60,473 nucleotides of DNA from Tepidimonas ignava (GCF_004342625.1 NZ_SMAH01000016.1:1-60473); one strand, 5' to 3'. Shown: positions 1-8,802, numbered from the stretch's first letter. Notes: generated from the letters alone by a model not told the origin. Program-made: numbers and translations.

Positions 1-138
1 CTGGCTCGTCCGGCTGCGGCCAACCGAGACTCGCGTCGCCAACCCGCCGCTGCTGCGGCTGCGGGCGGCGTGAAAATGAATTTTTCAGGGACGACGAATT
101 ATCGCCGATGGCTCTGGCGCGGCCTGGTCGCCCGACCG
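1..138. other. Left-edge non-coding stretch
   Basis: This short piece lies downstream of the VWA-protein stop codon and runs to the window edge. I see no coding frame that resembles a known protein, no tRNA-like fold and no clear terminator with a T-tract. It may hold the end or start of a feature that continues outside the window. Confidence 0.3.
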
Positions 139-1326
139 TTACTTCGACAGCAGCCGCATGGCCTCTTCCAGACCTTTGAGGGTCAGGGGGTACATGCGCC
201 CGCCCACGAGCTGGCGGATGATGCCGATGCTTTGCCGGTACTCCCACACGCCTTGGGGTTCGGGGTTGATCCACACGTGGTGCGGGTAGGCGTGCGTGAG
301 CCGCTGCAGCCACTCGGCGCCGGGTTCGTCGTTGTTGTACTCGACGCTGCCGCCGGGTTGCAGGATTTCGTACGGGCTCATCGTCGCGTCGCCCACCAGG
401 ATGAGCTTGTAGTCTTTGTTGTAGGTGCGGATGACGTCCCAGGTGGGGATTTTTTCTGCGTAGCGCCGGCGGTTGTTTTTCCACACGTAGTCGTAGACGC
501 AGTTGTGGAAGTAGTAAAACACCAGGTGCTTGAACTCGGCGCGCGCAGCGGAAAAAAGCTCCTCCACGCGCTGGATGTGCTCGTCCATGGTGCCCCCCAC
601 GTCCATCAGCAGCAGCACTTTGACGTGGTTGTGCCGCTCGGGCACCATTTTGATGTCCAAGCACCCGGCGTTGGCGGCGGTGGCGCGGATGGTGTCGGGC
701 AGGTCCAGCTCAAGGTTGGAGCCCTCGCGCGCGAAGCGGCGCAGCCGGCGCAGCGCCATCTTGATGTTGCGCGTGCCAAGTTCCTGGGTGTCGTCGTAGT
801 CGCGGTACAGGCGCTGCTCCCACACCTTGACCGCGCTTCGGTTGCCGCCCTTGCCGCCGATGCGGATGCCCTGCGGGTTGTGGCCGCCGTGGCCAAAGGG
901 GCTGGTGCCGCCGGTGCCGATCCATTTGTTGCCACCGGCGTGGCGCTCCTTTTGTTCTTCGAGCCGCTTGCGCAGCTCGTCAAACAGCTGGTCGTAGTCG
1001 TAGCGCGGGGCGGCGGCCTTTTGTTCTTCGCTCAGCAGCCGCTGCAGCGCCTGGCGCAGCCATTCGGCGGGGATGTCGCGCGTGAAATCGGCCACGTGCT
1101 CCACGCCGTGGAAGTACGCCGCAAACGCGCGGTCGAACTTGTCGTAATGCTTTTCGTCCTTGACCAGTGTGCAGCGCGCCAGGTGGTAAAAATCCTCCAG
1201 CGAGCACGCCTCGGGGTTGCGCGGACCCACCACACCGGCCTGCAGCGCCTCCAGCAGCGTCAGGTACTCTTTGACCGACACCGGCAGCTTGGCCGCTCGC
1301 AGCGTGTAGAAAAAGTCGATCAGCAT
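139..1326 (-). CDS. VWA-domain protein, CoxE-like
   Basis: A 395-residue cytosolic protein with no signal peptide or membrane segment. The C-terminal half is a von Willebrand factor A domain. Its metal-binding (MIDAS) motif reads MDVGGTMD near residue 241, the DxGGT/S form found in CoxE-like proteins rather than the classical DxSxS. The middle, around residues 130-170, is rich in glycine. The gene starts 22 bases after the stop of the MoxR-type ATPase gene, so the two are probably co-transcribed. MoxR/VWA pairs act as chaperone-like modules that remodel or insert metal into partner enzymes, and the true client here is unknown. Family assignment is solid; the role is inferred from context. Confidence 0.85.
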   Translation of the reverse strand: MLIDFFYTLRAAKLPVSVKEYLTLLEALQAGVVGPRNPEACSLEDFYHLARCTLVKDEKHYDKFDRAFAAYFHGVEHVADFTRDIPAEWLRQALQRLLSEEQKAAAPRYDYDQLFDELRKRLEEQKERHAGGNKWIGTGGTSPFGHGGHNPQGIRIGGKGGNRSAVKVWEQRLYRDYDDTQELGTRNIKMALRRLRRFAREGSNLELDLPDTIRATAANAGCLDIKMVPERHNHVKVLLLMDVGGTMDEHIQRVEELFSAARAEFKHLVFYYFHNCVYDYVWKNNRRRYAEKIPTWDVIRTYNKDYKLILVGDATMSPYEILQPGGSVEYNNDEPGAEWLQRLTHAYPHHVWINPEPQGVWEYRQSIGIIRQLVGGRMYPLTLKGLEEAMRLLSK

Positions 1327-1348
1327 GGTCGCCTGCGCCTTGCGCCCC

Positions 1349-2191
1349 TCAGCGGTTGCGCTGGTTCATGAACACCAGCTTTTCAAACAGCACCAGGTCT
1401 TGCTCGTTTTTCAGCAGCGCACCCACCAGCGGCGGGATGGCGATCTGGCCCTCCGCGGTGGCCAGCGCGCTGGGGGCGACGTCCTCGGCCGCCAGCAGCT
1501 TGAGCCAGTCCAGCAGCTCCGAGGTCGAGGGGCGCTTTTTGAGCCCGGGCAGTTGGCGGATGTCGAAAAACACCTTCAGCGCGGCGCGCACCAGCTCGTC
1601 TTTCAGGCAGGGGAAGTGCACGTCCACGATGCGCTTCATCGTGGCCGGGTCGGGGAACTTGATGTAGTGGAAGAAACAGCGGCGCAGAAACGCATCGGGC
1701 AGCTCTTTTTCGTTGTTGGAGGTGATGAACACCAGCGGCCGATGGCGTGCGCGGATGGTCTCGCGCGTCTCGTAGCAGTGGAACTCCATGCGGTCGAGCT
1801 CGCGCAGCAGGTCGTTGGGAAACTCGATGTCGGCCTTGTCGATTTCGTCGATCAACAGCGCCACGGGCTGCTCGGCGGCAAACGCCTCCCACAACACGCC
1901 TTTGACGATGTAGTTGCGGATGTCCCTGACCCGGTCGTCACCGAGCTGGCTGTCGCGCAGGCGGCTGACCGCGTCGTACTCGTACAGACCCTGCTGCGCC
2001 TTGGTGGTGGACTTGATGTGCCACTGCAGCAGCGGCATGCCCAGGGCCTTGGCCACTTCTTCAGCCAGCATCGTTTTGCCGGTGCCGGGCTCGCCCTTGA
2101 GCAGCAGCGGCCGCTGCAGCCGGATGGCGGCGTTGACGGCCAGCAGCAGGTCGGGGGTGGCCACGTAGGTGGAGGAGCCTTCGAAACGCAT
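1349..2191 (-). CDS. MoxR-family AAA+ ATPase
   Basis: A 280-residue AAA+ ATPase of the MoxR group. The Walker A motif GEPGTGKT sits at residues 33-40, followed by a Walker B LLIDEIDKAD and the sensor-1 stretch FITSNNEKELP. I chose the ATG at 2191 because AAGGA lies a suitable distance upstream and the family usually starts just before the FEGSSTYV region; an in-frame start at 2221 would add ten unusual residues. MoxR ATPases work with VWA proteins as metal-cofactor or complex-assembly chaperones, and the VWA gene follows directly. No substrate enzyme lies next to this pair, so what it matures cannot be read from the window. Confidence 0.88.
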   Translation of the reverse strand: MRFEGSSTYVATPDLLLAVNAAIRLQRPLLLKGEPGTGKTMLAEEVAKALGMPLLQWHIKSTTKAQQGLYEYDAVSRLRDSQLGDDRVRDIRNYIVKGVLWEAFAAEQPVALLIDEIDKADIEFPNDLLRELDRMEFHCYETRETIRARHRPLVFITSNNEKELPDAFLRRCFFHYIKFPDPATMKRIVDVHFPCLKDELVRAALKVFFDIRQLPGLKKRPSTSELLDWLKLLAAEDVAPSALATAEGQIAIPPLVGALLKNEQDLVLFEKLVFMNQRNR

Positions 2192-2290
2192 GGTGCATCC
2201 TTGAGGTGAGAGCGCGCGCACGGGAGAACCTAGGGAAACTCCTGCCCCGGTTGGAGCCGCTCGCGCGGCGGGAACGCTGGAACCAGTCTA

Positions 2291-2296
2291 TATAAT
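2291..2296 (+). promoter_or_regulatory. -10-like TATAAT before cytochrome gene
   Basis: A perfect TATAAT hexamer lies 45 bases upstream of the cytochrome start codon. I could not find a good -35 at 16-18 bases, so this is a partial promoter call. Confidence 0.4.
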
Positions 2297-2341
2297 CCGG
2301 CGTTGATTTTTGTCAAACAACCCTGCGATTGTGCTTGCAAC

Positions 2342-3007
2342 ATGAACCAAACGCCGACTCTGCTGCTCAAGACCGCTGTCGCGGCTGTGACGTTGATGGG
2401 GGCCGCTGGCGCCTGGGCCCAGGTGGCCGGTGACGCCAAGGCAGGGGAGGCCAAGGCCGCCATGTGCATCGGCTGCCACGGTATCCCGGGGTACCAGAAC
2501 AGCTTTCCGGAAATCCACCGCGTGCCGATGATTTCGGGGCAGTCGGCGCCGTACATCAGCGCCGCGCTGCAAGCCTACCGCAAGGGCGACCGCAAACACC
2601 CGACGATGCGCGGCATCGCCGGGTCGCTGACCGACCAGGACATCGCCGACCTGGCCGCGTTTTACAGCACCCACCACAGCGCCCAGGCGCCCGAGCAGCC
2701 CGCCAAGGCGCCTTCGGCGGCGGTGGCGCAGTTGCTGGAAAAGGGCGCTTGCGCGTCGTGCCACGGCGCCAACTTCAGCAAGCCCGTCGACCCGAGCTAC
2801 CCCAAGATCGCCGGGCAGCACGCCGACTACCTGTTCGTGGCCCTCAAGTCGTACAACGTGCAGGGCAACCCCTACATCGGCCGCGCCAACCCGATCATGG
2901 GCGGCATCACCCAGCAGTTCAGCAACGCCGAGCTCAAGCAGTTGGCCAACTACCTGGCCAGCCTGCCGGGCGAGCTGGCCACCAAGCCGCAACCGCGTTT
3001 CCGTTGA
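2342..3007 (+). CDS. Diheme cytochrome c4-like protein
   Basis: A 221-residue exported protein. It has an N-terminal signal peptide ending near AWA/Q at residues 24-27 and two heme c sites, CIGCH at 42-46 and CASCH at 137-141. Each half has the cytochrome c4 pattern of a distal methionine (M89 in the first half, the MGGI motif in the second). Two c-type domains in tandem and a length near 200 fit cytochrome c4, a periplasmic electron carrier that usually feeds terminal oxidases. The ATG at 2342 was chosen because the signal peptide begins there; an upstream in-frame start adds a Cys-rich stretch that does not look like a leader. A rho-independent terminator follows. Confidence 0.88.
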   Translation: MNQTPTLLLKTAVAAVTLMGAAGAWAQVAGDAKAGEAKAAMCIGCHGIPGYQNSFPEIHRVPMISGQSAPYISAALQAYRKGDRKHPTMRGIAGSLTDQDIADLAAFYSTHHSAQAPEQPAKAPSAAVAQLLEKGACASCHGANFSKPVDPSYPKIAGQHADYLFVALKSYNVQGNPYIGRANPIMGGITQQFSNAELKQLANYLASLPGELATKPQPRFR

Positions 3008-3046
3008 AGGTGCGCGGGCGCCCCGCCCGTGCCAACATGATCCACG

Positions 3047-3075
3047 ACCGGCCCCGTGCGGGCCGGTTTGTTTTT
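3047..3075 (+). terminator. Rho-independent terminator after cytochrome gene
   Basis: An 8-bp GC-rich stem (ACCGGCCC at 3047-3054 with GGGCCGGT at 3060-3067) with a 5-nt loop, followed by a T-rich tail TTTGTTTTT. It closes the cytochrome transcript about 40 bases after its stop. Confidence 0.8.
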
Positions 3076-3130
3076 GGGTGGTTACCTGACCGCAGGGCTG
3101 ACCGGCGTAAGTCCATGACAGGCGCGGGAG

Positions 3131-3136
3131 TATAAT
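3131..3136 (+). promoter_or_regulatory. -10-like TATAAT before speDE
   Basis: A perfect TATAAT lies 64 bases upstream of the chosen speDE start, just after the terminator of the previous gene. The -35 region is weak, with no TTGACA-like match at 16-18 bases. Confidence 0.45.
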
Positions 3137-3200
3137 CGACGGTTTTCGTCCAGGCCGCATCGGTCTGGTGGTGCAACACGATTGGATGGGGGATTGGGCC

Positions 3201-4481
3201 ATGCAAGGGCTTCATCTGACGGCTGATCTGTACGACTGCCGAGGGGCCGACGGTCTGATGACCGACGCGGCGGCGTTGGCCGAGCTGTGCCGACGCCACA
3301 CGATCGGGGTGGGGTTGACCCTGGTCGATGAGAAGTGGTATCCGTTTCCGCCTTACAACGGCCAGCCCGGTGGTGTCACCGGCATGTTGCTGCTGGCCGA
3401 GTCGCACCTGGCGGTGCACACCTGGCCGGAGCGCCGCGCGGTCACGCTGGACGTGTACGTGTGCAACTTCACCACCGACAATTCGGCCAAAGCGGAGGCG
3501 TTGCTGCGCGAGATCGTCGCCGCCTTCGAACCCGGTCGCAGTGAAATCCACCGCCTGCAGCGCGGGGGTGAGCAGCGGCCGCCGGCCGAAACCGTGCTGG
3601 AGGCGCTCAACGACGCGGGCGACGCCGTCTACGGTTACACCGCCACCGAGCGGGTGTTGGCCAAACGCAGCCCGTACCAAACCATCGAAGTGTTGCGCAC
3701 GCCGCGCTTCGGGCTGGCGATGCGCATCGACGGCCACTTCATGACGTCCGAGGGCGAGGAGTTTTACTACCACGAGTGCCTGGTGCACCCGGCGGCGGTG
3801 GCGCACGGCGCGCCGCGGCAGGTGCTCATCATCGGCGGTGGCGACGGCGGCGCGGCCGAGGAAGTGCTCAAGCACCGCAGTGTCGAGCGCGTCGTGATGG
3901 CCGAACTGGACGCCGAGGTGGTGGCGGTGGCCCGGCAGCACTTCGGCGCCGTGCACCGGGGGGTGTTCGACGACCCCCGGCTGCACGTGCGCATCGGCGA
4001 CGGCCTGGCCTACGTGGCCGACACGCAGGACCGCTTCGACCTGATTCTGCTGGACCTGACCGACCCCGAGACCCCCGCCGGCTCGCTGTACACCGAGGCG
4101 TTTTTCCGCAGCCTGCAGCGCATCCTCAACCCGGGCGGTGCGGTGGTGTTGCACACCGGCACCCCCGTGTTTGAGCCCGAGCAGGTCGCGCGCATCAACG
4201 CCGAGCTGCGCGCGGTGTTTGCACAGGTGCACCCGTTTGGGCTGTACGTGCCGCTGTACGGCGCGTACTGGGGGTTTGCCATCGCGTCGGACACGTTGCA
4301 GCCGCGCGCGTTGGACGCTGCCGTGTTGGCCGCGCGCGTGCAGGCGTTGCCCGACCTGCAGTACTACAACGCCGACGTGCACCACGCGCTGTTCGCGTTG
4401 CCCAACTACTACCGCAAGCTGGTGCAGCCGGGCGGCGTGCGTGCGCAGGCCGGCTGCTGCGCCGAGGCGGCCACGGTGTAG
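3201..4481 (+). CDS. speDE: SpeD-SpeE fusion: AdoMet decarboxylase/spermidine synthase
   Basis: A 426-residue two-domain cytosolic enzyme. Residues 1 to about 130 are a class 1 bacterial S-adenosylmethionine decarboxylase. The self-cleavage serine that becomes the pyruvoyl group is S68 in ESHLAVHTWPE, with H73 and C88 in the positions of the other processing residues. The rest is an aminopropyltransferase with the nucleotide-binding motif IIGGGDGG and the catalytic-region motif LDLTDP. Together the domains should convert AdoMet and putrescine to spermidine in one chain. I chose the ATG at 3201, preceded by GGGGGA; a GTG at 3168 would add 11 residues. Fusions of this kind are known, including in the betaproteobacterium Delftia. 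Confidence 0.9.
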   Translation: MQGLHLTADLYDCRGADGLMTDAAALAELCRRHTIGVGLTLVDEKWYPFPPYNGQPGGVTGMLLLAESHLAVHTWPERRAVTLDVYVCNFTTDNSAKAEALLREIVAAFEPGRSEIHRLQRGGEQRPPAETVLEALNDAGDAVYGYTATERVLAKRSPYQTIEVLRTPRFGLAMRIDGHFMTSEGEEFYYHECLVHPAAVAHGAPRQVLIIGGGDGGAAEEVLKHRSVERVVMAELDAEVVAVARQHFGAVHRGVFDDPRLHVRIGDGLAYVADTQDRFDLILLDLTDPETPAGSLYTEAFFRSLQRILNPGGAVVLHTGTPVFEPEQVARINAELRAVFAQVHPFGLYVPLYGAYWGFAIASDTLQPRALDAAVLAARVQALPDLQYYNADVHHALFALPNYYRKLVQPGGVRAQAGCCAEAATV

Positions 4482-4499
4482 CGCGTCGTGCGTGCTACG

Positions 4500-6512
4500 A
4501 TGGCCCCCGCAGGTAGCGCACCGTTGGGGGTCGTCGTGGAAGTTCGCCCGTTGAAACGCCGGCTGCAGCGCCCCGCTGCAGCCCCTGGCCTGCGCGGTCT
4601 TCGGCTGCTGGTGGTGCTGGGGCTGCACGTGGCCACCACCCAGGCAAGCGCCGATAGCGCCCCGCTCAGCGAGGCCGATTTTTTTGCGCCCATGGCGCCC
4701 GTGCTCAGTGTCACGCGGTTGGCCCAGCCGCTGGCCGAAGTGCCAGGCGCGGTCACCGTGCTGGATCGCGACATCATCCGCCGCAGTGGGGCGCGTGACT
4801 TGGCCGAGTTGTTGCGGCTCGTGCCGGGGTACATGGTGGGTGGTTTCAACGGGGCCAACATGTCGGCGGCGTACCACATGCCGCTGGATGAGTATGGTCA
4901 GCGCAACTTGGTGCTGGTCGATGGCCGCTCCTTGTACGGCAGCGGCTACCTGGGGGGTACGGTGCGTGGCCTGCCCACCGTGGTGCTGGACGATATCGAG
5001 CGCATCGAGGTGCTGCGCGGCTCCAATTCGGCCGCGTATGGGGCCAATGCCTTGTTTGGGGTCATCAACGTCGTGACCCGCCACGCCGCGGACGTGGAGC
5101 GGCGCCGGCTCGCGGTCAACGTGGGCAACGACGGTATCCTTGACCTGACTGCCGGCGTGGCCTGGGCCGTGCCCGGGGTGCATCATCGGCTGACCGTGCA
5201 GCGCATGGGCGACGATGGCTACCTGCCGGGGACGGGCGTCAATGATGCGCGCCGGGTGGCGCAGTTGCACTGGCGTGCCGACGCCGTGCCCGACGCCGGT
5301 CTGGAGTGGTCATGGCGTGCGGGTGTGTCCGACCTGGCGTTGGGCATGGGCTACGAGGGCAATGTGGGGGATGCGCCGCGCACGCTGCATCAGCGCTGGC
5401 TTTACGCCCAATGGCAGGCCCGTCATGAGCTGGCAGGGCAAGATGCCTTGCGCTGGTCGCTCGCATGGGACCGCATCGACGTCACCGACCGGTATGCGTA
5501 CGCCCCGTTGCCGCCGGTGGTGGTGGATTTTGGCGGTCGCGAGCAGCGGGTGGCGCTGGACGTGCAGCACGAGCGGCGCTGGAGCGACGCATGGCGCTCC
5601 GTGCTGGGGCTTGGCTGGTCCCGCGAGGGCATACGCTCGCGCCCCCTGTTCGACACCGACGCCGAAGTGGCGGTGCAACGGGGGCGTGCGTTCGCGACGC
5701 TGGAGTGGCGCGCCACGCCCCGTTGGGTGGTCAACGCCGGTCTGTACGCCACGGATCACAGCCGGTTGGGCCTCAGCGCGTGGCCACGGCTGATGGTCAA
5801 CCACCACCTCAATGAGCACCACACGTTGCGTGCTGGCGTGACGCGTGCCGGGCGCGAGCCCCTGCTGTTCGAGCAGGCGGCCAACGTACGCTACCGTTTC
5901 CCGACGCCGCCCTATGAAATTGCCACGGTCGTGTCCAGCGGCACCGTGGGGCTGGAGCGGCTGGACGTGCGCGAGCTCGGCTACCTGGGCCATTGGCCGC
6001 AGCACGGGCTGTCGGTGGATGTGCGCCTGGCGCGCGAGCAACTGCGTGACTACATCGAAGAAGTGCGGCTTGAGGGACAACGGCGGGATTTCGTCAATCG
6101 CGGTGGTTTCGTGCAGCACTCGCTCGAGTACCAGTTGCGCTGGCAGCCCAACGCCGATACGCGCTGGTGGCTGGGGCAGGTGTGGACCAACACCAACTGG
6201 GTCGATGCCCGTTACTTGCGCCAGCCACCCAAGCGCATGCTGACCGCGGGCTGGTGGCAGGCCTTGCCCAACGGGTGGGACGTGGCGGTGATGGTGTTCG
6301 GCCAAAGCCGTATGAGTTGGCGCCAGCCGGGGACGTCGTCGCTGCCGGGACGTGGGCGCGTGGACGTGCGGCTGGCGCACCGTTGGCGCAGCGCCGACAC
6401 CGACACCGAGCTGGCGCTGGGCGTGCAATCGCTCGGTGGGGCGCAGTCCGCTTTCATCCCCAGCCGTGTGCTGGATCGTCGGGTGTACCTCACGCTGCGG
6501 TTGACGCAGTGA
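4500..6512 (+). CDS. TonB-dependent outer-membrane receptor
   Basis: About 670 residues. A basic N-terminus and a hydrophobic stretch (LLVVLGLHVATTQASA) form a signal peptide. A TonB plug domain follows, with the VTVLDRDIIRRSGA, LVLVDGRSLYG, IERIEVLRGSNSAAYGANA and INVVTR motifs. The remainder is an aromatic-rich beta-barrel. The ligand cannot be told; the barrel is short (about 470 residues) and lacks family-specific marks I recognise. The gene starts soon after speDE and ends 8 bases before a periplasmic binding-protein gene that overlaps a diguanylate cyclase gene, so all three look co-transcribed. The start is uncertain: GTG 4488, ATG 4500 or GTG 4536 (preceded by GGGGG) are all possible and leave the mature protein unchanged. 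Confidence 0.87.
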   Translation: MAPAGSAPLGVVVEVRPLKRRLQRPAAAPGLRGLRLLVVLGLHVATTQASADSAPLSEADFFAPMAPVLSVTRLAQPLAEVPGAVTVLDRDIIRRSGARDLAELLRLVPGYMVGGFNGANMSAAYHMPLDEYGQRNLVLVDGRSLYGSGYLGGTVRGLPTVVLDDIERIEVLRGSNSAAYGANALFGVINVVTRHAADVERRRLAVNVGNDGILDLTAGVAWAVPGVHHRLTVQRMGDDGYLPGTGVNDARRVAQLHWRADAVPDAGLEWSWRAGVSDLALGMGYEGNVGDAPRTLHQRWLYAQWQARHELAGQDALRWSLAWDRIDVTDRYAYAPLPPVVVDFGGREQRVALDVQHERRWSDAWRSVLGLGWSREGIRSRPLFDTDAEVAVQRGRAFATLEWRATPRWVVNAGLYATDHSRLGLSAWPRLMVNHHLNEHHTLRAGVTRAGREPLLFEQAANVRYRFPTPPYEIATVVSSGTVGLERLDVRELGYLGHWPQHGLSVDVRLAREQLRDYIEEVRLEGQRRDFVNRGGFVQHSLEYQLRWQPNADTRWWLGQVWTNTNWVDARYLRQPPKRMLTAGWWQALPNGWDVAVMVFGQSRMSWRQPGTSSLPGRGRVDVRLAHRWRSADTDTELALGVQSLGGAQSAFIPSRVLDRRVYLTLRLTQ

Positions 6513-6520
6513 AGGCGACG

Positions 6521-7465
6521 ATGGCCGGGCGTGCGGGGAGATCAAGCAAGGGCCGGCGCGCGTTGTTGCTGGGGGCTGTTAGCGCGTGGTTGGGCGAGTC
6601 AGCCTGGGCCCAGGATGGGGTGTGGCTGGCCCAGTCGGACACCAACGCGGCCAACGAGGAGGCTGCGGCGGCGGTGCGCGATGTGCTGGGCGAGCGCGCT
6701 GCGGTCAGCACGGCGTTGTGGGCGGCGCTTCAAGGGGCTCAGCCGCGCCTGATCGTGACCTTGGGGGTGGCCGCGCTGCGCGGAATGCTGCAGCGCCGTG
6801 CGCGCGAGCCCGGCCTGGCCAACGTGCCTTTGCTGGCTGGGCTGGTGCCACGCCAGGCGGTCGAGGCCGAGGTGCCAGCAGGCACGCGCCTGTTTGCGGC
6901 CGTGGTGCTGGATCAGCCGACGGAGCGCTACGGCGAGCTGGTGCGCGCTGCGCTGCCGGCGCGCCGGCAGATCGGTGTGTTGTTGGATGACCCGGCGCGC
7001 CGCAGTGCCCAGGTGTTGCAGCGCTGGGCGGCCGTGGCCGGACGTCAACTGATCACACAGGTCGTGCAGGAGGGCGACGTGGCCGAGGCGCTGCGGCGCG
7101 TGCTCAACCAAGCCGACGTGCTGCTGGCGCTGCCCGACGTTGGGGTTTACCGCGCCGACGCGTTGCAAAACATCCTCGTTGGGGCGTACCGGCGCCGTGT
7201 GCCGGTGGTCAGCTACGCGGTGGCCCATGCGCGCGCGGGTGCGGTGCTGGCGCTAGCGGCCCTGCCCGCCCAAGCAGGCGCTCAAGTGGGGGAGGTCGCG
7301 CGTCTGATGTTGAGCGGCCGCGCGCCTGCGCCACTGACGCTGGCGCGTGACTTCACGGTGGTCGTCAACGAAGGGGTGGCACGCTCGTTGGACCTGGTGC
7401 TGCCAACCCCTGAGGAGATTGCGGCGGCCGTAAGGACGGCCGAGCGCCAGGAGGGACGCGCATGA
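6521..7465 (+). CDS. Periplasmic substrate-binding protein, ABC_sub_bind-like
   Basis: A 314-residue exported protein. The signal peptide has a basic start and a hydrophobic core and ends near SAWA/Q. The later part (LLALPDVGVYRADALQNIL, RRRVPVVSYA, RAGAVLALAALP) resembles the ABC-type substrate-binding family that includes TrpX. No permease or ATPase gene is nearby, so it is unlikely to serve an importer here. It sits between a TonB-dependent receptor gene and a membrane diguanylate cyclase gene and overlaps the latter by 4 bases (ATGA). The likely job, by inference, is to carry ligand occupancy from the outer-membrane receptor to the cyclase sensor domain in the periplasm. Ligand unknown. 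Confidence 0.72.
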   Translation: MAGRAGRSSKGRRALLLGAVSAWLGESAWAQDGVWLAQSDTNAANEEAAAAVRDVLGERAAVSTALWAALQGAQPRLIVTLGVAALRGMLQRRAREPGLANVPLLAGLVPRQAVEAEVPAGTRLFAAVVLDQPTERYGELVRAALPARRQIGVLLDDPARRSAQVLQRWAAVAGRQLITQVVQEGDVAEALRRVLNQADVLLALPDVGVYRADALQNILVGAYRRRVPVVSYAVAHARAGAVLALAALPAQAGAQVGEVARLMLSGRAPAPLTLARDFTVVVNEGVARSLDLVLPTPEEIAAAVRTAERQEGRA

Positions 7466-8802
7466 ACCCCGAGCGGCGGCAACAACGGCGCATCGCCTGG
7501 CGTTTGTGGTGGGCGGCGGCCCTGCCGGCGTTGCTGGTCGTGCTGGTGCTGGGCACGAGCCTGATCGACCGTTACCTGCACGACGTGAGCCAGGCGTGGC
7601 GGCAGCGGGCGGTGGCCACGGCGCAGCAGCTGGTCGCGGCGGCCGAGTTCGCCTTGTTTGCCGACAACCGTGCGGCGTTGCAGCGGTTGGCCAGCGGGGT
7701 GCGCGAGCGTGACCCGCAGGTGCTGGGGGTGGCGTTGTTGGGGGCCGACCAACGGCTGCGCGCGCTGGCAGGCGAGGTGCCGCTGCCCGAACGGGCGCTG
7801 GAGCAGGGCGACCAAGTCAGCGTCGAAAGTAACGCCATCCGGGTGGTGGCGGTGGTGCATCCGCGGATCGCGGCCGGCGACGATTGGTTTGACGCCGAAG
7901 GGGCCATCCTGGCCCGACCATCCGAGGTCGCCCCGCTTGGGTACGTCGTGGTCCGCTTGGACACAGGCGCCTTGCAGCGGCAGCGGCGTGCGTTTTGGGG
8001 CTGGCTCGTGCTGTGGGGGCTGGCTGCACTGGTGCTGGCGGGCGCCCTGGCCTACCGCATCGCGGCCAGCGTCACCCACCCGCTGGCGCACATCAGCGAG
8101 GTGGTCGCCCGCATCGGTCGCGGCGAGAAAATGGTACGCACCGTGCCGTCGCAACGGCGGGTTTTGGCGGAACTGGGCCAGGGCATCGACGCCATGGCCG
8201 AGGCGGTGGAGCAGAGCCAGCAACGCCTGGAACAACGCGTGCGGGAGGCCACCGACGCGCTGCGCGCGCAAAAAGAACAGGCTGAGCGCATGGCGCGAAT
8301 CGACAGCCTGACCGGGTTGGCCACGCGCCGCGCGTTCGTGGAAGCGGCGCATGCCGAGGTGCTGCGTGCCCACCGCTTCGGCGAGCCGTTGGGCTTGCTG
8401 ATGTTCGACCTCGACCACTTCAAGGCGATCAACGATACCTATGGGCACGCCGTGGGGGACGCGGTGCTGGCGCAATTTGGCCATGATTTGGTCACCACGC
8501 TGCGCGGCGTCGACATGATCGCGCGGCTAGGGGGCGAGGAGTTTGTTGCCCTGCTGCCACGCTGCGGCTTGGATGAGGCCCACGCGGCGGCCGAGCGCGT
8601 GCGCGCAGCGGTCGAGCAACGGCAGCTCAAGCACCATGGCCACACCGTGCGTTACACGGTGAGTGTGGGGGTGGCCACGTTGTCAGCGCAGGACACCGAT
8701 TGGGAGGCCCTGCTGGCCCGCGCCGACCAGGCCTTGTACGCGGCCAAGCGCCAGGGCCGCAACCAAGTGGCCGTGGCGTCGGCGTCCGGCCCCGCGGGGT
8801 GA
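7462..8802 (+). CDS. Membrane diguanylate cyclase with periplasmic sensor
   Basis: A 446-residue inner-membrane protein. Transmembrane segment 1 is at about residues 13-33, a periplasmic domain spans about 34-175, transmembrane segment 2 is at about 179-200, then come a HAMP linker, a coiled coil (about 240-278) and a GGDEF domain. The active site is GGEEF at 357-361. The RxxD product-inhibition site (R348, D351) lies five residues before it, and DLDHFKAIND is intact, so catalysis of c-di-GMP synthesis with feedback inhibition is expected. The layout matches YfiN/TpbB-type cyclases, whose periplasmic domain is held in check by a periplasmic partner. The preceding substrate-binding protein overlaps by ATGA and is the obvious partner candidate. 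Confidence 0.9.
   Translation: MNPERRQQRRIAWRLWWAAALPALLVVLVLGTSLIDRYLHDVSQAWRQRAVATAQQLVAAAEFALFADNRAALQRLASGVRERDPQVLGVALLGADQRLRALAGEVPLPERALEQGDQVSVESNAIRVVAVVHPRIAAGDDWFDAEGAILARPSEVAPLGYVVVRLDTGALQRQRRAFWGWLVLWGLAALVLAGALAYRIAASVTHPLAHISEVVARIGRGEKMVRTVPSQRRVLAELGQGIDAMAEAVEQSQQRLEQRVREATDALRAQKEQAERMARIDSLTGLATRRAFVEAAHAEVLRAHRFGEPLGLLMFDLDHFKAINDTYGHAVGDAVLAQFGHDLVTTLRGVDMIARLGGEEFVALLPRCGLDEAHAAAERVRAAVEQRQLKHHGHTVRYTVSVGVATLSAQDTDWEALLARADQALYAAKRQGRNQVAVASASGPAG

Noticed and set aside
4482-4499. TACGAT at 4496-4501 as a promoter of the TonB-receptor gene
   Set aside because: It overlaps one of the possible start codons, so it cannot serve that start, and the true start is unresolved.
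2934-5270. A 778-codon open frame antisense to speDE and the TonB receptor
   Set aside because: His/Gln/Arg-rich shadow translation with no family resemblance.
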